Origin: Candidatus Lucifugimonas marina
GTDB lineage: Bacteria > Chloroflexota > Dehalococcoidia > Lucifugimonadales > Lucifugimonadaceae
NCBI GenBank assembly: GCA_029593915.1
Contig: CP046147.1
Coordinates: 1,798,001 to 1,862,000, forward strand
Length of the DNA: 64,000 nt
Direction of reading: 5' to 3'
The position numbers and the translations under genes are program-made. Shown piece by piece: positions 7,959 to 16,333 of this stretch. The notes under the pieces were generated by a model. The model was not told the DNA's origin. It did not search any database and worked only from the letters and a program-made list of their open reading frames with translations. Each line of letters opens with the position of its first letter. The first letter of the stretch is position 1.

Positions 7959-8537
7959 ATGACACAGGCAACCAGTGGCAGAGCACGGCTGCTGATACTG
8001 CTAGTAGCAATTGCTGCACTTTCGATTGCAGCAGTAGCGTGTGGCAGCGACTCCGGCGACGGCGATGGATCGTCTACTGAAGGCGTAATCGCTAAGATCG
8101 ACGCCACAGATCGCATCTACACAGCAGACGACATTATGAACACCGAGTTCTTCAAGACTGACGACGAATACGATATCGAAGGTCTTGAAGCCGCTGTTGC
8201 AGCCGTTTACGGCTTCTATGGATCCGACCCGTACAACCGTCAGGAATACGAAGCACGCTTCTACCCTGACCATGCAACAGCGATGGCTCAAGGTGTTGAT
8301 TACGCCGACGAAGCGACTGGGGCAGAAGCAGTTTTACTCAAGGACGTTCAGCGCTGGGATGAAGGCATTACCGACCGTCGTCAATGCGCAGGTAACGGTG
8401 GGCACCACTCAGGAAAATGCGACAACCCAAAATACTTTGACTACATCGTCGTTGGAAACATGATTCTGATGTGCCAGGGTAAAGACACTGAGACTTCGCA
8501 CCAGGCATGTGCAAACCTAATGGCAGTGGTGCAATAA
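7959..8537 (+). CDS. Lipoprotein, array family member 4 (extra cysteine pair)
   Basis: A 192-residue lipoprotein with a clean signal peptide and lipobox AVA-C (Cys28), preceded by a GGGAG ribosome-binding site. Family blocks: 'IYTADDIMNTEFFKTDDEYDI', 'EGLEAAVAAVYGFY', 'YEARFYPDHATAMAQG', 'DEGITDRRQC', 'YFDYIVVGNMILMCQG', 'CANLM'. After the D-R-R motif it carries an insert with two extra cysteines (RRQCAGNGGHHSGKCDN) and two histidines, absent from members 1-3. The extra pair could form a disulfide or bind metal (inference). Function unknown. Confidence 0.83.
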   Translation: MTQATSGRARLLILLVAIAALSIAAVACGSDSGDGDGSSTEGVIAKIDATDRIYTADDIMNTEFFKTDDEYDIEGLEAAVAAVYGFYGSDPYNRQEYEARFYPDHATAMAQGVDYADEATGAEAVLLKDVQRWDEGITDRRQCAGNGGHHSGKCDNPKYFDYIVVGNMILMCQGKDTETSHQACANLMAVVQ

Positions 8538-8540
8538 CCC

Positions 8541-9110
8541 GTGTCATCAGGAACTCAGTTCTCTAAAAAACATGTCGCTGCGACTCTATTCGCCGTTCTT
8601 GTTGCAATGCTCGCAGTGGCGTGTGGCTCCGATTCGGGAGCAAGCGGTGGCGGGGAAACCGTTGTAGAACGGGTAGTTGATGATGGTCGAACTTACACAG
8701 TCGAAGACATTCGATCTGCCTTGGGCGTGAAAGTTGTCAAAGACTACGACGTAGATGAGCTTCCGGAAGCGCTGGAAGCTTGGAACGCTATCTACAACCA
8801 ACTCGATCACGAGATTCGCTTCTACGCATCACATGCAGATGCTGTCGAACATGGAACCTTGTACGCCGATTCGGTTACAGGCGCCGATGCGGTGGTTACA
8901 GGCGATGGAGTGCTATGGGAAGAAGGTCGGAAGGATCGACGAAAATGCAGTCGAGCCGCTCAGACTCCTCACTCTAGCTGCTCATACTCAGCTCGATACC
9001 TTGAGTACATCATCCGCGGGAACATGATTCTTTTCTGCGAGGGCGATGAATCATCTGAGGCATTCGCCAACTGCGAAAGCTTTATGAAGCTGACGGAGCC
9101 AGCAGCCTAA
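8541..9110 (+). CDS. Lipoprotein, array family member 5 (extra cysteine pair)
   Basis: A 189-residue lipoprotein starting at GTG, three bases after the stop of member 4; lipobox AVA-C (Cys28). Family blocks: 'TYTVEDIRSALGVKVVKDYDV', 'DELPEALEAWNAIY', 'HEIRFYASHADAVEHG', 'EEGRKDRRKC', 'YLEYIIRGNMILFCEG', 'ANCESFM'. It shares the two additional cysteines (RRKCSRAAQTPHSSCSY) with member 4, so these two form a subgroup. It is the last plus-strand gene of the array and is followed by a strong two-way terminator. Confidence 0.83.
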   Translation: MSSGTQFSKKHVAATLFAVLVAMLAVACGSDSGASGGGETVVERVVDDGRTYTVEDIRSALGVKVVKDYDVDELPEALEAWNAIYNQLDHEIRFYASHADAVEHGTLYADSVTGADAVVTGDGVLWEEGRKDRRKCSRAAQTPHSSCSYSARYLEYIIRGNMILFCEGDESSEAFANCESFMKLTEPAA

Positions 9111-9130
9111 CGATAGTTCTCGAACTAAAC

Positions 9131-9165
9131 AAAAAGGACCGACGAAATTATCGTCGGTCCTTTTT
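9131..9165. terminator. Bidirectional intrinsic terminator
   Basis: A perfect 15-bp stem, AAAAAGGACCGACGA (9131-9145) against TCGTCGGTCCTTTTT (9151-9165), with a 5-base loop. It has a T-run on the plus strand and, by symmetry, one on the minus strand. It lies between convergent lipoprotein genes 5 and 6 and should stop transcription from both sides. Confidence 0.92.
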
Positions 9166-9245
9166 AGTTAAGTCTCATCGAAATACTAATTGCGGCAGAG
9201 TGCGCTTTCGCTGCACCTCAAACTGTAGGCATTGCTCATCAGACC

Positions 9246-9752
9246 CTAGGGCAAAACGGCAATCAGCACCTCGCAGGTCGATAATTGACGTTCACAGAGC
9301 ATCACAGTGTTACCCACCACTGCGTAGGCGGGATAGAGGTTCACAACCGGTATGAGTGGATCACGCTGCCCTGCTGTCCGGGCAATAATCACCTCAGCTG
9401 GCTCAACACCAAACTTAAGCGCATCTGCGTGCGATTCGTAGAACCTTACTTCGATATCTCGCTGACTGAAAAAGCCGTACCAAATATCGATTGAACCGGG
9501 TACGGCCTCAGGGTCGAACTGCTTGTTCTTTTTAAATCCGACCGCCGTTAGATCCTCAATCGAATACATCGCCTCAGGTCGCGTAGTTAGCCGCAGGCCC
9601 TCTTCATCGGTAGAACCGGCATCGACCTCCACTGCAGCTTCTGACGAGCCACAGCCGGCCACCACGACGAGCAACAAAGCGACTCCCGCAAGCAGCAATG
9701 TCGGCATGCCAATGAACGTCGCTCGTTTCTGAGCTGAAGAAGGCACTTTCAA
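9246..9752 (-). CDS. Lipoprotein, array family member 6 (inverted, shortened)
   Basis: A 168-residue lipoprotein on the opposite strand; lipobox VVAG-C at Cys34. It is clearly related to the array: 'MYSIEDLTAVGFKKNKQFD', 'EAVPGSIDIWYGFF', 'IEVRFYESHADALKFG', 'AYAVVGNTVMLCER' and a terminal Cys. It lacks the D-R-R block and most of the region between the F-Y-x-S-H motif and the V-G-N-x-V-M-L-C strand. It is thus a divergent or trimmed member that has been inverted relative to the other five. Confidence 0.78.
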   Translation of the reverse strand: MKVPSSAQKRATFIGMPTLLLAGVALLLVVVAGCGSSEAAVEVDAGSTDEEGLRLTTRPEAMYSIEDLTAVGFKKNKQFDPEAVPGSIDIWYGFFSQRDIEVRFYESHADALKFGVEPAEVIIARTAGQRDPLIPVVNLYPAYAVVGNTVMLCERQLSTCEVLIAVLP

Positions 9753-9859
9753 AATCCTTATCTGAACCTGAATAGAACTTTTGCGAAAGCATACCGCACT
9801 ACCCAGTCAACGAGTCCGTCATGTGTCAAATTCAGCCGTCAGCAAGCGAGTTAAATAGA

Positions 9860-9889
9860 AAGCGCCCCTACCAAATGGCAGGGGCGCTT
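9860..9889 (-). terminator. Terminator-like hairpin after the ABC binding-protein gene
   Basis: AAGCGCCCCT (9860-9869) pairs with AGGGGCGCTT (9880-9889), a 10-bp stem with a 10-base loop. Read on the minus strand it follows the 9935-11800 gene and is succeeded by an A/T-rich stretch (TTTCTATTTAA), a weak T-tract. Confidence 0.65.
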
Positions 9890-9934
9890 CGTTTGCGTCT
9901 GTTAGCTCAAGTAGTAAGAACTACTAGAGTTTTA

Positions 9935-11800
9935 CTACTTAGCTTCGAGGGCGTGCAATACCAATCCCCACGTGAGGTGCCAAGAGGCCTCGTTCACGTA
10001 GCCATCGGTCTGTCCGCCAAGAGGCCAGTTAGTCCATCGCTTTTCACTCATGATGATGCGGTGGTAGAACTCAAGAACTGGAACGTCCGGAAGTTCTGTG
10101 ATCCAGATCTCCATGGCTTCGTGCCACAGTTCCTGCATCGTGTCGATGTCATCTGGGTGAGTCTTTGCGACTTCGTCAGTAAGTTCGTCGAAACGTTCGT
10201 TCTCCCAGTGGTAGAAATTAACCTGGTGACCACCTGGAATGTTTACTGACGCTGACTGGTAGAGCTTCATTGTGAAGTAAGGGTCACGAACCGATCCGCC
10301 GTGTCCGAACATCAAACATTCGAAGTTTCCTTCAGCCATTCGTGAAGAAGCATCGGGCGGCTGAGAGTAAGTGGCGTTGATGCCCTCACGTCGGAGCTGC
10401 TCAGCTGTGATTGGACCAAGGTCCACCCATGGGCTGAATCCGATGATTTCACAGTTGATGCCGTTGCCCTGAGCGTCAACCCAGTTGCCATCGCCATCCT
10501 TCGAGTATCCGGCACCTTCGAGCAGACCTTCAGCCTTGGCTGGGTTGTGCTCAGTGGTGTCCATCTCTGCAAGAAGGTCCGCTACGGAATCAAAGTACTT
10601 CTTCAGTGGTGGGTAGCCAGGCATGGTGAGAGGGTTCAATGCCGCTGCACCGTCGTAGGCCACATCACTCAGTTCCTGCCGGTCAAGGAAGTAGCTGAAT
10701 GCCCATCGAACGTCTTTGTTGTCGTAAGGACCGAACTTACCGGAGTCGTTGAAACCAATCGATACCGGCCACCAGTCAACATATCCGTAAGGAGAGTCAG
10801 TACCAGTGTGAGTGACAAGATCAGAGTTCTTGCCCATTGTCTCAACGATAACCGCAGGTGTGGTCATTGCTGAGTAGTCAACCGTGTCAGAGATCAAAGC
10901 CTGCGACCGAACCGTCTGGTCCGGAGTAGGCAAGTAGATGACACGCTTTGGTCCAGGCAGCTTAGCGAACTGACCGAGGTCGGAAACGCCTTCACCCCAC
11001 CACGAGTCGCGGCGGTCGATGATCTTCTGCTCTGGTGTTCCAGAAACAACCTGCCATGGTCCCGTAGAAAGTGGGAAGCCCTGTGCTGGGTCGTAGTCCT
11101 TGAACGTGGTCCAGTCTCGGCCGTTGTAGTGGTGCTCAGGCACCATGTACACACCGATGTCGAACTTGTAAGTAAGGAGGAACATGAATCGTGGGTCTGG
11201 TCGGTCCAGGATCACCTTTACGGTGTGGCTGTCGACTTTCTCCGCTCGGTTCATAGCGTTGTCGATGTCGTTACCCCATCGGACTTCTTCTTTGAGGTCC
11301 TTAAGAGTGTTCAACGTGTAAACAACGTCGTCTGCGTTGAACTCTTCACCGTCGGACCAGTTAATTCCGGTTCGCAGGTTCATTGTCAACTCAGTAAAGT
11401 CGCCGTTCCAGTCCCAGCTCTCTGCGAGCCAAGGGATCGTCTTGTCGTCGAATGCACTAAAGAATGCAAGCGGCTCGAAGATGATGTTTGGACCAGATTG
11501 GTGGTTTGCACCAATAGCGTATGGGTTCCAGAGTTCGTGGTCAACGAAACGTCCTTCAGCACCACCAAGGTAGCCGATGAATGTGTCGTCTCGGTCGATC
11601 TCTGCAATTGCAACGCTTCCAGGCTCATCATCGGCCGGAGCCTCTGTTGGATCTGGAGCGGTTGCAGTCGTTGGAGCTGGCTCAGAGCCGGCGCCATCGT
11701 CGGAGTCTTCATCATCTCCGCCACCACAAGCAATTGCCGCAACTAGGGCAATTGAAAGCATGGCGAGGAAGAGAATTCTCCATCTCTCAGTAAATGTCAT
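9935..11800 (-). CDS. ABC transporter substrate-binding lipoprotein, family 5 (peptide/opine type)
   Basis: A 621-residue extracytoplasmic solute-binding protein of the DppA/OppA type. Signal peptide and lipobox AIA-C (Cys25) are followed by an acidic, proline/threonine-rich linker. The family-5 core is seen in '[20 protein letters not shown]', '[20 protein letters not shown]' and '[16 protein letters not shown]'. The frame is open 35 codons further upstream, but the ATG at 11800 has GGAGG at the right distance and directly begins the signal peptide. It is divergent from the permease-ATPase genes at 12194-16312 and probably delivers their substrate. Substrate class (peptide, opine, sugar oligomer) cannot be told from sequence alone. 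Confidence 0.9.
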   Translation of the reverse strand: MTFTERWRILFLAMLSIALVAAIACGGGDDEDSDDGAGSEPAPTTATAPDPTEAPADDEPGSVAIAEIDRDDTFIGYLGGAEGRFVDHELWNPYAIGANHQSGPNIIFEPLAFFSAFDDKTIPWLAESWDWNGDFTELTMNLRTGINWSDGEEFNADDVVYTLNTLKDLKEEVRWGNDIDNAMNRAEKVDSHTVKVILDRPDPRFMFLLTYKFDIGVYMVPEHHYNGRDWTTFKDYDPAQGFPLSTGPWQVVSGTPEQKIIDRRDSWWGEGVSDLGQFAKLPGPKRVIYLPTPDQTVRSQALISDTVDYSAMTTPAVIVETMGKNSDLVTHTGTDSPYGYVDWWPVSIGFNDSGKFGPYDNKDVRWAFSYFLDRQELSDVAYDGAAALNPLTMPGYPPLKKYFDSVADLLAEMDTTEHNPAKAEGLLEGAGYSKDGDGNWVDAQGNGINCEIIGFSPWVDLGPITAEQLRREGINATYSQPPDASSRMAEGNFECLMFGHGGSVRDPYFTMKLYQSASVNIPGGHQVNFYHWENERFDELTDEVAKTHPDDIDTMQELWHEAMEIWITELPDVPVLEFYHRIIMSEKRWTNWPLGGQTDGYVNEASWHLTWGLVLHALEAK

Positions 11801-12193
11801 GCTGACCTCCGAATAAATGTCAGACGCGAAACTAGATGTGCCATCAAACGACAGCATTAATCTGTGGCAAGAATTTATATCCGAATCCAACTTGGTAGTC
11901 AACAATTACTTACTTGATTCAAAGTCAGATATTCACGCCCTTTACACCTTTAATGACGCGCACTACAGGCTGTTATTCGAGGCACAACGGCCCAACAGTG
12001 AAATTACGATTAAAAAACTAGGTGAAAAAAATCACGAATTTCGGTGCCACGGTCGCCAGACCCGAATACAACATAGCCATCGACGTAAACAGTTGTTATC
12101 TTTGGTGCCCACAAATCCCAATATTTGGTTAGTGATCAAATATTGTTAGGGTCACTATCTAATTGCAGTGATTATTGAATTGAGTTTTAGCCC
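11801..12193. other. Divergent intergenic region of the ABC transporter
   Basis: This 393-base gap separates the binding-protein gene (leftward) from the permease genes (rightward). A plus-strand open frame at 11817-12149 has no family resemblance or start support and I do not call it a gene. The region is A/T-rich toward 11860-12190 and should hold both promoters. The only clear structure is the dyad at 12119-12145. Confidence 0.6.
12119..12145. promoter_or_regulatory. Operator-like dyad upstream of ABC permease genes
   Basis: A perfect 9-bp inverted repeat CAATATTTG (12119-12127) and CAAATATTG (12137-12145) is separated by 9 bases and ends 48 bases before the permease start. A/T-rich symmetry and placement between divergent transporter genes fit a repressor or activator site. 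No regulator gene is nearby. Confidence 0.4.
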
Positions 12194-13273
12194 GTGACAG
12201 AACAAACACAGGCAGTTGAAAACTCTTCGTCATCGAATGGCACCTCGATATCCCAAATCATAATGGGCGTTCTCGGGCACTTCGTTGTGAAGCGTTTCCT
12301 GTTCTTCATATTTGTAGTCTGGTTGGCGAGTACGGTGATTTTCATCATCCCTCGTCTCTCAGGCCAAGACCCCGTTAAGGAAAAGCTGTTGCTCGAAGCC
12401 CAGCGTGGTGGAGCCATGCAGACGGGTCTCGACGAGATGGCGAAGAGCTACCAGAAACGGTTTGGTCTTGACCAACCATTGTGGGTTCAGTACACCAACT
12501 TCCTTAAGGATCTAGCGAAACTGAACTTGGGAGTATCTATCGCCTTCTTCCCAAGAACTGTGAATGACATCGTCTTTGAGTCGCTTATGTGGACTCTCGG
12601 TCTGATGGGAACGGTAACGATACTTGCCTTCATATTAGGGACGTTAGCGGGAGCCATCCTTGGTTGGCCTCGCCGACCCGGTTGGCTTCAGTATGTGTTT
12701 ATGCCGTTGCTGACTCTTTCAGCCATTCCGCAGTACCTTCTAGGAATGATCCTGATTTTCATATTTGCGTTCAAACTGGGTTGGTTCCCACTGTTCGGTG
12801 GGTATTCCCCGGCGACAGTTCCAGAGTTGACACTCTCATTCGTTGTTGACGTTGTGAAGCATGCGATTCTGCCGGCGTTCGCGATCATCTTCTCTTCCAT
12901 CGGATTCTGGGCAATCGGAATGCGTGGAATGATGATCAACACGCAGGGTGAGGACTACATGATTCAGGCCGATGCCAAAGGCTTGAAGGGTTCACGAATT
13001 TTCATTCGATACGCAGTACGTAACGCCCTCCTCCCGCAGGTAACAGGTCTGGCACTGGTTCTCGGTACGATCATTACTGGTCAGGTTCTGGTTGAACGTG
13101 TGTTCTCGTACCCTGGTGTAGGAGACATTCTGTTCCAGGCCATTCGACTTTCCGACTTCTTCGTTATTCGTGGAATCGTAATCGTGATTGTGCTCGGTAT
13201 CGCAGGGGCAACATTCCTGCTCGATGTTCTCTACCCATTGCTTGATCCTCGGATCAGGGTGAGGAACTCGTAA
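12194..13273 (+). CDS. ABC transporter permease, DppB/OppB type
   Basis: A 359-residue inner-membrane protein starting at GTG. One helix near residues 35-55 is followed by a periplasmic segment containing 'YQKRFGLDQPLWVQYTNFLKDLAKLNLG', the DppB hallmark. Then come five helices with the permease coupling motif around 'GMRGMMINTQGEDYMIQADAKGLKG' (EAA-like loop contacting the ATPase). The stop overlaps the next start as TAATG. It forms the translocation pore with the following permease. Confidence 0.93.
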   Translation: MTEQTQAVENSSSSNGTSISQIIMGVLGHFVVKRFLFFIFVVWLASTVIFIIPRLSGQDPVKEKLLLEAQRGGAMQTGLDEMAKSYQKRFGLDQPLWVQYTNFLKDLAKLNLGVSIAFFPRTVNDIVFESLMWTLGLMGTVTILAFILGTLAGAILGWPRRPGWLQYVFMPLLTLSAIPQYLLGMILIFIFAFKLGWFPLFGGYSPATVPELTLSFVVDVVKHAILPAFAIIFSSIGFWAIGMRGMMINTQGEDYMIQADAKGLKGSRIFIRYAVRNALLPQVTGLALVLGTIITGQVLVERVFSYPGVGDILFQAIRLSDFFVIRGIVIVIVLGIAGATFLLDVLYPLLDPRIRVRNS

Positions 13274-14226
13274 TGACTGAAAATATCGCTCCTCAAATTC
13301 AACAAGATCTGGCAAGAGGTGGTTGGGGCCAGTTCAACGAAGAACGTGTCACTCCAATCAAGAAGTACGCACTTCGAAACCCATCACTAATCGTTGGATT
13401 AGTTTTGCTGTTCGGAATGCTGTTCTTAGTCGGAATTGGACACGTCCTTTACGACACAGAACAATTCCGACCTTTGTCTGCTCCAACTCGATTGGGTCCC
13501 ACGCTTTCACACGAGCTTCGTGATGGAACAACTGCGGCTTTCCCGTTTGGAACTGACACTCAGGGTCGAGATTTGATGGCTGTAGCCATTCTCGGCACTC
13601 CGCTTACGCTCCGTATCGGTCTAATCGCTGGTGCAGTTGCCATCGGTCTCGGTACGGTTGCAGCGTTCCTCGCTGCTTACTACCGTGGAGTCGTCGACGG
13701 TGCAATACGATCGGTTGTTGACGTGGGTCTGGCGATGCCAGCCTTGCTGATTCTGATTCTTGTACGAATCAACATCGGTCGAGAGCTATCAACCGATGAA
13801 CTGGGAATTGCTATCGGTCTTACGAGTTGGGTTTTCCCCGCACGTACGATCCGTTCGCAGGTACTGGTAATGCGTGAGCAGGCATACGTCGAGCTATCAC
13901 GTCTATCTGGCACCAGCGGCATGGGCATCATCTTCAAGGAAATGTTGCCAAACCTTATTCCGTACATCACCGCTAGCCTTGTTGGTTCAGTCGCCGGAGC
14001 GATCCTCGCTTCGATCGGTCTTGAAGCAATCGGACTAGGAAACCTTAGTGACCCGACTCTGGGCATGACGATTTACTGGAACATTCAGTTCTCCTCGATC
14101 ACCCTCGGTATGTGGTGGTGGTGGCTTCCGCCGCTGGCTGCAATCGTGATCGTATTCGTCAGCCTATTCTTGATTTCATCAGGACTGGATGAATGGTCCA
14201 ACCCACGATTGAGGAAACGCGTTTGA
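13273..14226 (+). CDS. ABC transporter permease, DppC/OppC type
   Basis: A 317-residue membrane protein with an N-terminal cytoplasmic tail, a first helix near 38-60, and the family's 'FPFGTDTQGRDLMAVAILGTPLTLRIG' block. The EAA-like loop follows later ('EQAYVELSRLSGTSGMGIIFKEMLPN'). About six helices. Start ATG overlaps the dppB-like stop; its TGA overlaps a TTG start of the ATPase gene. It pairs with the 12194-13273 product. Confidence 0.93.
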   Translation: MTENIAPQIQQDLARGGWGQFNEERVTPIKKYALRNPSLIVGLVLLFGMLFLVGIGHVLYDTEQFRPLSAPTRLGPTLSHELRDGTTAAFPFGTDTQGRDLMAVAILGTPLTLRIGLIAGAVAIGLGTVAAFLAAYYRGVVDGAIRSVVDVGLAMPALLILILVRINIGRELSTDELGIAIGLTSWVFPARTIRSQVLVMREQAYVELSRLSGTSGMGIIFKEMLPNLIPYITASLVGSVAGAILASIGLEAIGLGNLSDPTLGMTIYWNIQFSSITLGMWWWWLPPLAAIVIVFVSLFLISSGLDEWSNPRLRKRV

Positions 14227-15257
14227 GCACCGAACAAGCAATACAGACTTATAGGACGGATGCGCGGATTTCCGACGTTGACGCCCTCGTGGTCAAGGAT
14301 TTTTCGGTCCACTACGAGACCGATGCCGGAACCGTAAAAGCGTGCGAAAACGTTTCGTTCACTCTCAAGCAGGGTGAACGGTTCGCACTAGTTGGTGAAT
14401 CAGGCTCTGGTAAGACGACTCTTGCCATGGGACTGATGCGCCTTACCCGCCCACCGGGTCACATCGCAAATGGCAGTGTGATGCTGAATGGGCGAGACGT
14501 TACAGATCTTTCAGATGAAGAAATGCGGAAGACCCGACTCTCGGAGTTGGCGCTCGTGCCGCAGGGTGCGATGAACTCGCTTAATCCGGTGATGCGGATT
14601 GAACGACAGATCATCGACGGAATTATCGACCACCTCGATGATGACGCCCCAACTCCTTCAAAAGATGAACTAAACGAGACAGTTCGTGATCTTCTGATTC
14701 GAGTTGGACTACGCCCCGGTGTAGCTCGCTTGTACCCGCACGAGCTTTCAGGTGGAATGAAGCAACGTGTGGCTATGGCGATTGGTATTTCCCTCCGCCC
14801 TAACCTAATCATTGCCGACGAGCCAACCTCTGCCCTCGACGTTGTTGTTCAACGCCAGATCATGCAGACGCTTGGTCGACTGCAAGAAGGCTTGGATGCA
14901 TCAATCATGCTTGTGGGTCACGATATGGGTCTTGTTGCCCAGTTCGCCGACACCATTGGTGTGATGTACGCAGGCAAGCTCGTTGAAGTTGGCCCGGTAG
15001 AAGAAGTGTTTAGCGACCCTAAGCACCCTTACACCAAGCTTCTAATTCGAAGTCTGCCGTCGTTGCAGGAGAAACGAGAATTCCTTGGAATTCCCGGACT
15101 TCCACCGCGATTGATCGACCTGCCGAATAGCTGTGCGTTCTCAGATCGATGTCCTTCACGATTCGAAAAGTGTGGAGAGTCGATTCCTCAGACTATTAAC
15201 CTCGGCGGTCGTCGTGAAACGGCTTGCCATCTGTACGAAGGTGAGGGCCAATCGTGA
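14223..15257 (+). CDS. ABC transporter ATP-binding protein, DppD/OppD type
   Basis: A 344-residue ATPase. TTG at 14223 is preferred over the ATG at 14193. GAGGA lies seven bases upstream, and the TTGA overlap with the permease stop matches the coupling seen elsewhere in this operon. Walker A GESGSGKTT at residues 58-66, signature 'LSGGMKQRVAMA', Walker B 'LIIADEPTSALD', switch His in 'LVGHDMGLV'. The C-terminal oligopeptide-transporter extension has 'CAFSDRCPSRFEKC', the usual cysteine cluster. Confidence 0.93.
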   Translation: MSTEQAIQTYRTDARISDVDALVVKDFSVHYETDAGTVKACENVSFTLKQGERFALVGESGSGKTTLAMGLMRLTRPPGHIANGSVMLNGRDVTDLSDEEMRKTRLSELALVPQGAMNSLNPVMRIERQIIDGIIDHLDDDAPTPSKDELNETVRDLLIRVGLRPGVARLYPHELSGGMKQRVAMAIGISLRPNLIIADEPTSALDVVVQRQIMQTLGRLQEGLDASIMLVGHDMGLVAQFADTIGVMYAGKLVEVGPVEEVFSDPKHPYTKLLIRSLPSLQEKREFLGIPGLPPRLIDLPNSCAFSDRCPSRFEKCGESIPQTINLGGRRETACHLYEGEGQS

Positions 15258-16312
15258 GCACGTTCCTCGAACTCGATCACGTAACCAAAACCTTCGGCAG
15301 TGAAGGTATGTTCGGAAACGGACAGGTTACCGTTGCCGTTGATGATGTTTCACTCAGCATCGACGAAGACGAACCTTCCATCACAACGGTGGCTGGTGAA
15401 AGTGGTAGTGGTAAGACAACTCTTGCCCGACTGCTTCTCGGTAGCCACGTGCCTTCTGATGGACGAATGCTTTACAGAGGTAAGGATTTCACGAAGCTAA
15501 CGCGACGTGAGCGCCGAAACTTCCGTCGTGAGATTCAGCCGATCTTCCAGGATCCGTTTGAGTCTTACAACCCGTTCTACAAAGTCGACCACGTTCTCGA
15601 CGCACCGATTAAAAACTTCAAACTCGCGTCTTCGGCTCGAGAAAAGAAGACGATGATCGAAGATGCTCTCGAGATGGTCGGTCTGCTCCCAGAGGAAACC
15701 CTCGGACGCTTCCCTCACCAGTTGAGTGGTGGTCAACGTCAGCGAATTATGGTTGCTCGTGCGCTTCTACTGAAGCCTCGCGTAATTCTCGCCGATGAGC
15801 CAGTTTCCATGGTTGACGCTTCACTTCGAGCAACAATTCTCGACTCGATTCGCCGACTAAACCGAGATCTTGGCATTTCAGTTGTGTACATCACGCACGA
15901 CCTCACAACTGCCTACCAGATCAGCGACAACATCATGGTTATGTACCGTGGAACTGTTGTGGAAGCGGGAACCGTTGATGCGGTTATTCCAAGCCCACAG
16001 CACCCATACACACAACTGTTGATCGAGTCGATTCCGCAGCCCGACCCCAAGAACCGTTGGGGTTCTGAGCCGCCGCAGCAGAACTGGGACACTGGTGACA
16101 CGCAGATTGCTGGTTGCCGATTCGCAGACCGTTGCCCTGCCGTTATGGACCAGTGCCACACGACCAAGCCTGCTCAGTACCTGATGAACGAACATCAGCT
16201 TGCTACTTGCTTGCTTCACGTGGAAAAGGGCGAGATGACCAACCCGGACATCACGAGCACTTTCCAGACTGAGAAAGAGACCATCAAGGCTATTCCAGCC
16301 GACATGTCGTAA
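15254..16312 (+). CDS. ABC transporter ATP-binding protein, DppF/OppF type
   Basis: A 352-residue ATPase starting at GTG inside the previous stop (GTGA). Walker A GESGSGKTT at 48-56, the OppF-typical 'QPIFQDPFESYNP', signature 'LSGGQRQRIMVARAL', Walker B 'VILADEPVSMVD', and a C-terminal 'CRFADRCPAVMDQC' cysteine cluster. It forms a heterodimeric motor with the preceding ATPase. It ends 21 bases before a convergent gene. Confidence 0.93.
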   Translation: MSTFLELDHVTKTFGSEGMFGNGQVTVAVDDVSLSIDEDEPSITTVAGESGSGKTTLARLLLGSHVPSDGRMLYRGKDFTKLTRRERRNFRREIQPIFQDPFESYNPFYKVDHVLDAPIKNFKLASSAREKKTMIEDALEMVGLLPEETLGRFPHQLSGGQRQRIMVARALLLKPRVILADEPVSMVDASLRATILDSIRRLNRDLGISVVYITHDLTTAYQISDNIMVMYRGTVVEAGTVDAVIPSPQHPYTQLLIESIPQPDPKNRWGSEPPQQNWDTGDTQIAGCRFADRCPAVMDQCHTTKPAQYLMNEHQLATCLLHVEKGEMTNPDITSTFQTEKETIKAIPADMS

Positions 16313-16333
16313 GACGTTCTCAGGTCGCAGGTT

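Noticed and set aside
11817..12149. 110-residue plus-strand open frame in the ABC transporter intergenic region
   Set aside because: No family resemblance, no ribosome-binding site, and it overlaps the expected promoters and the dyad.
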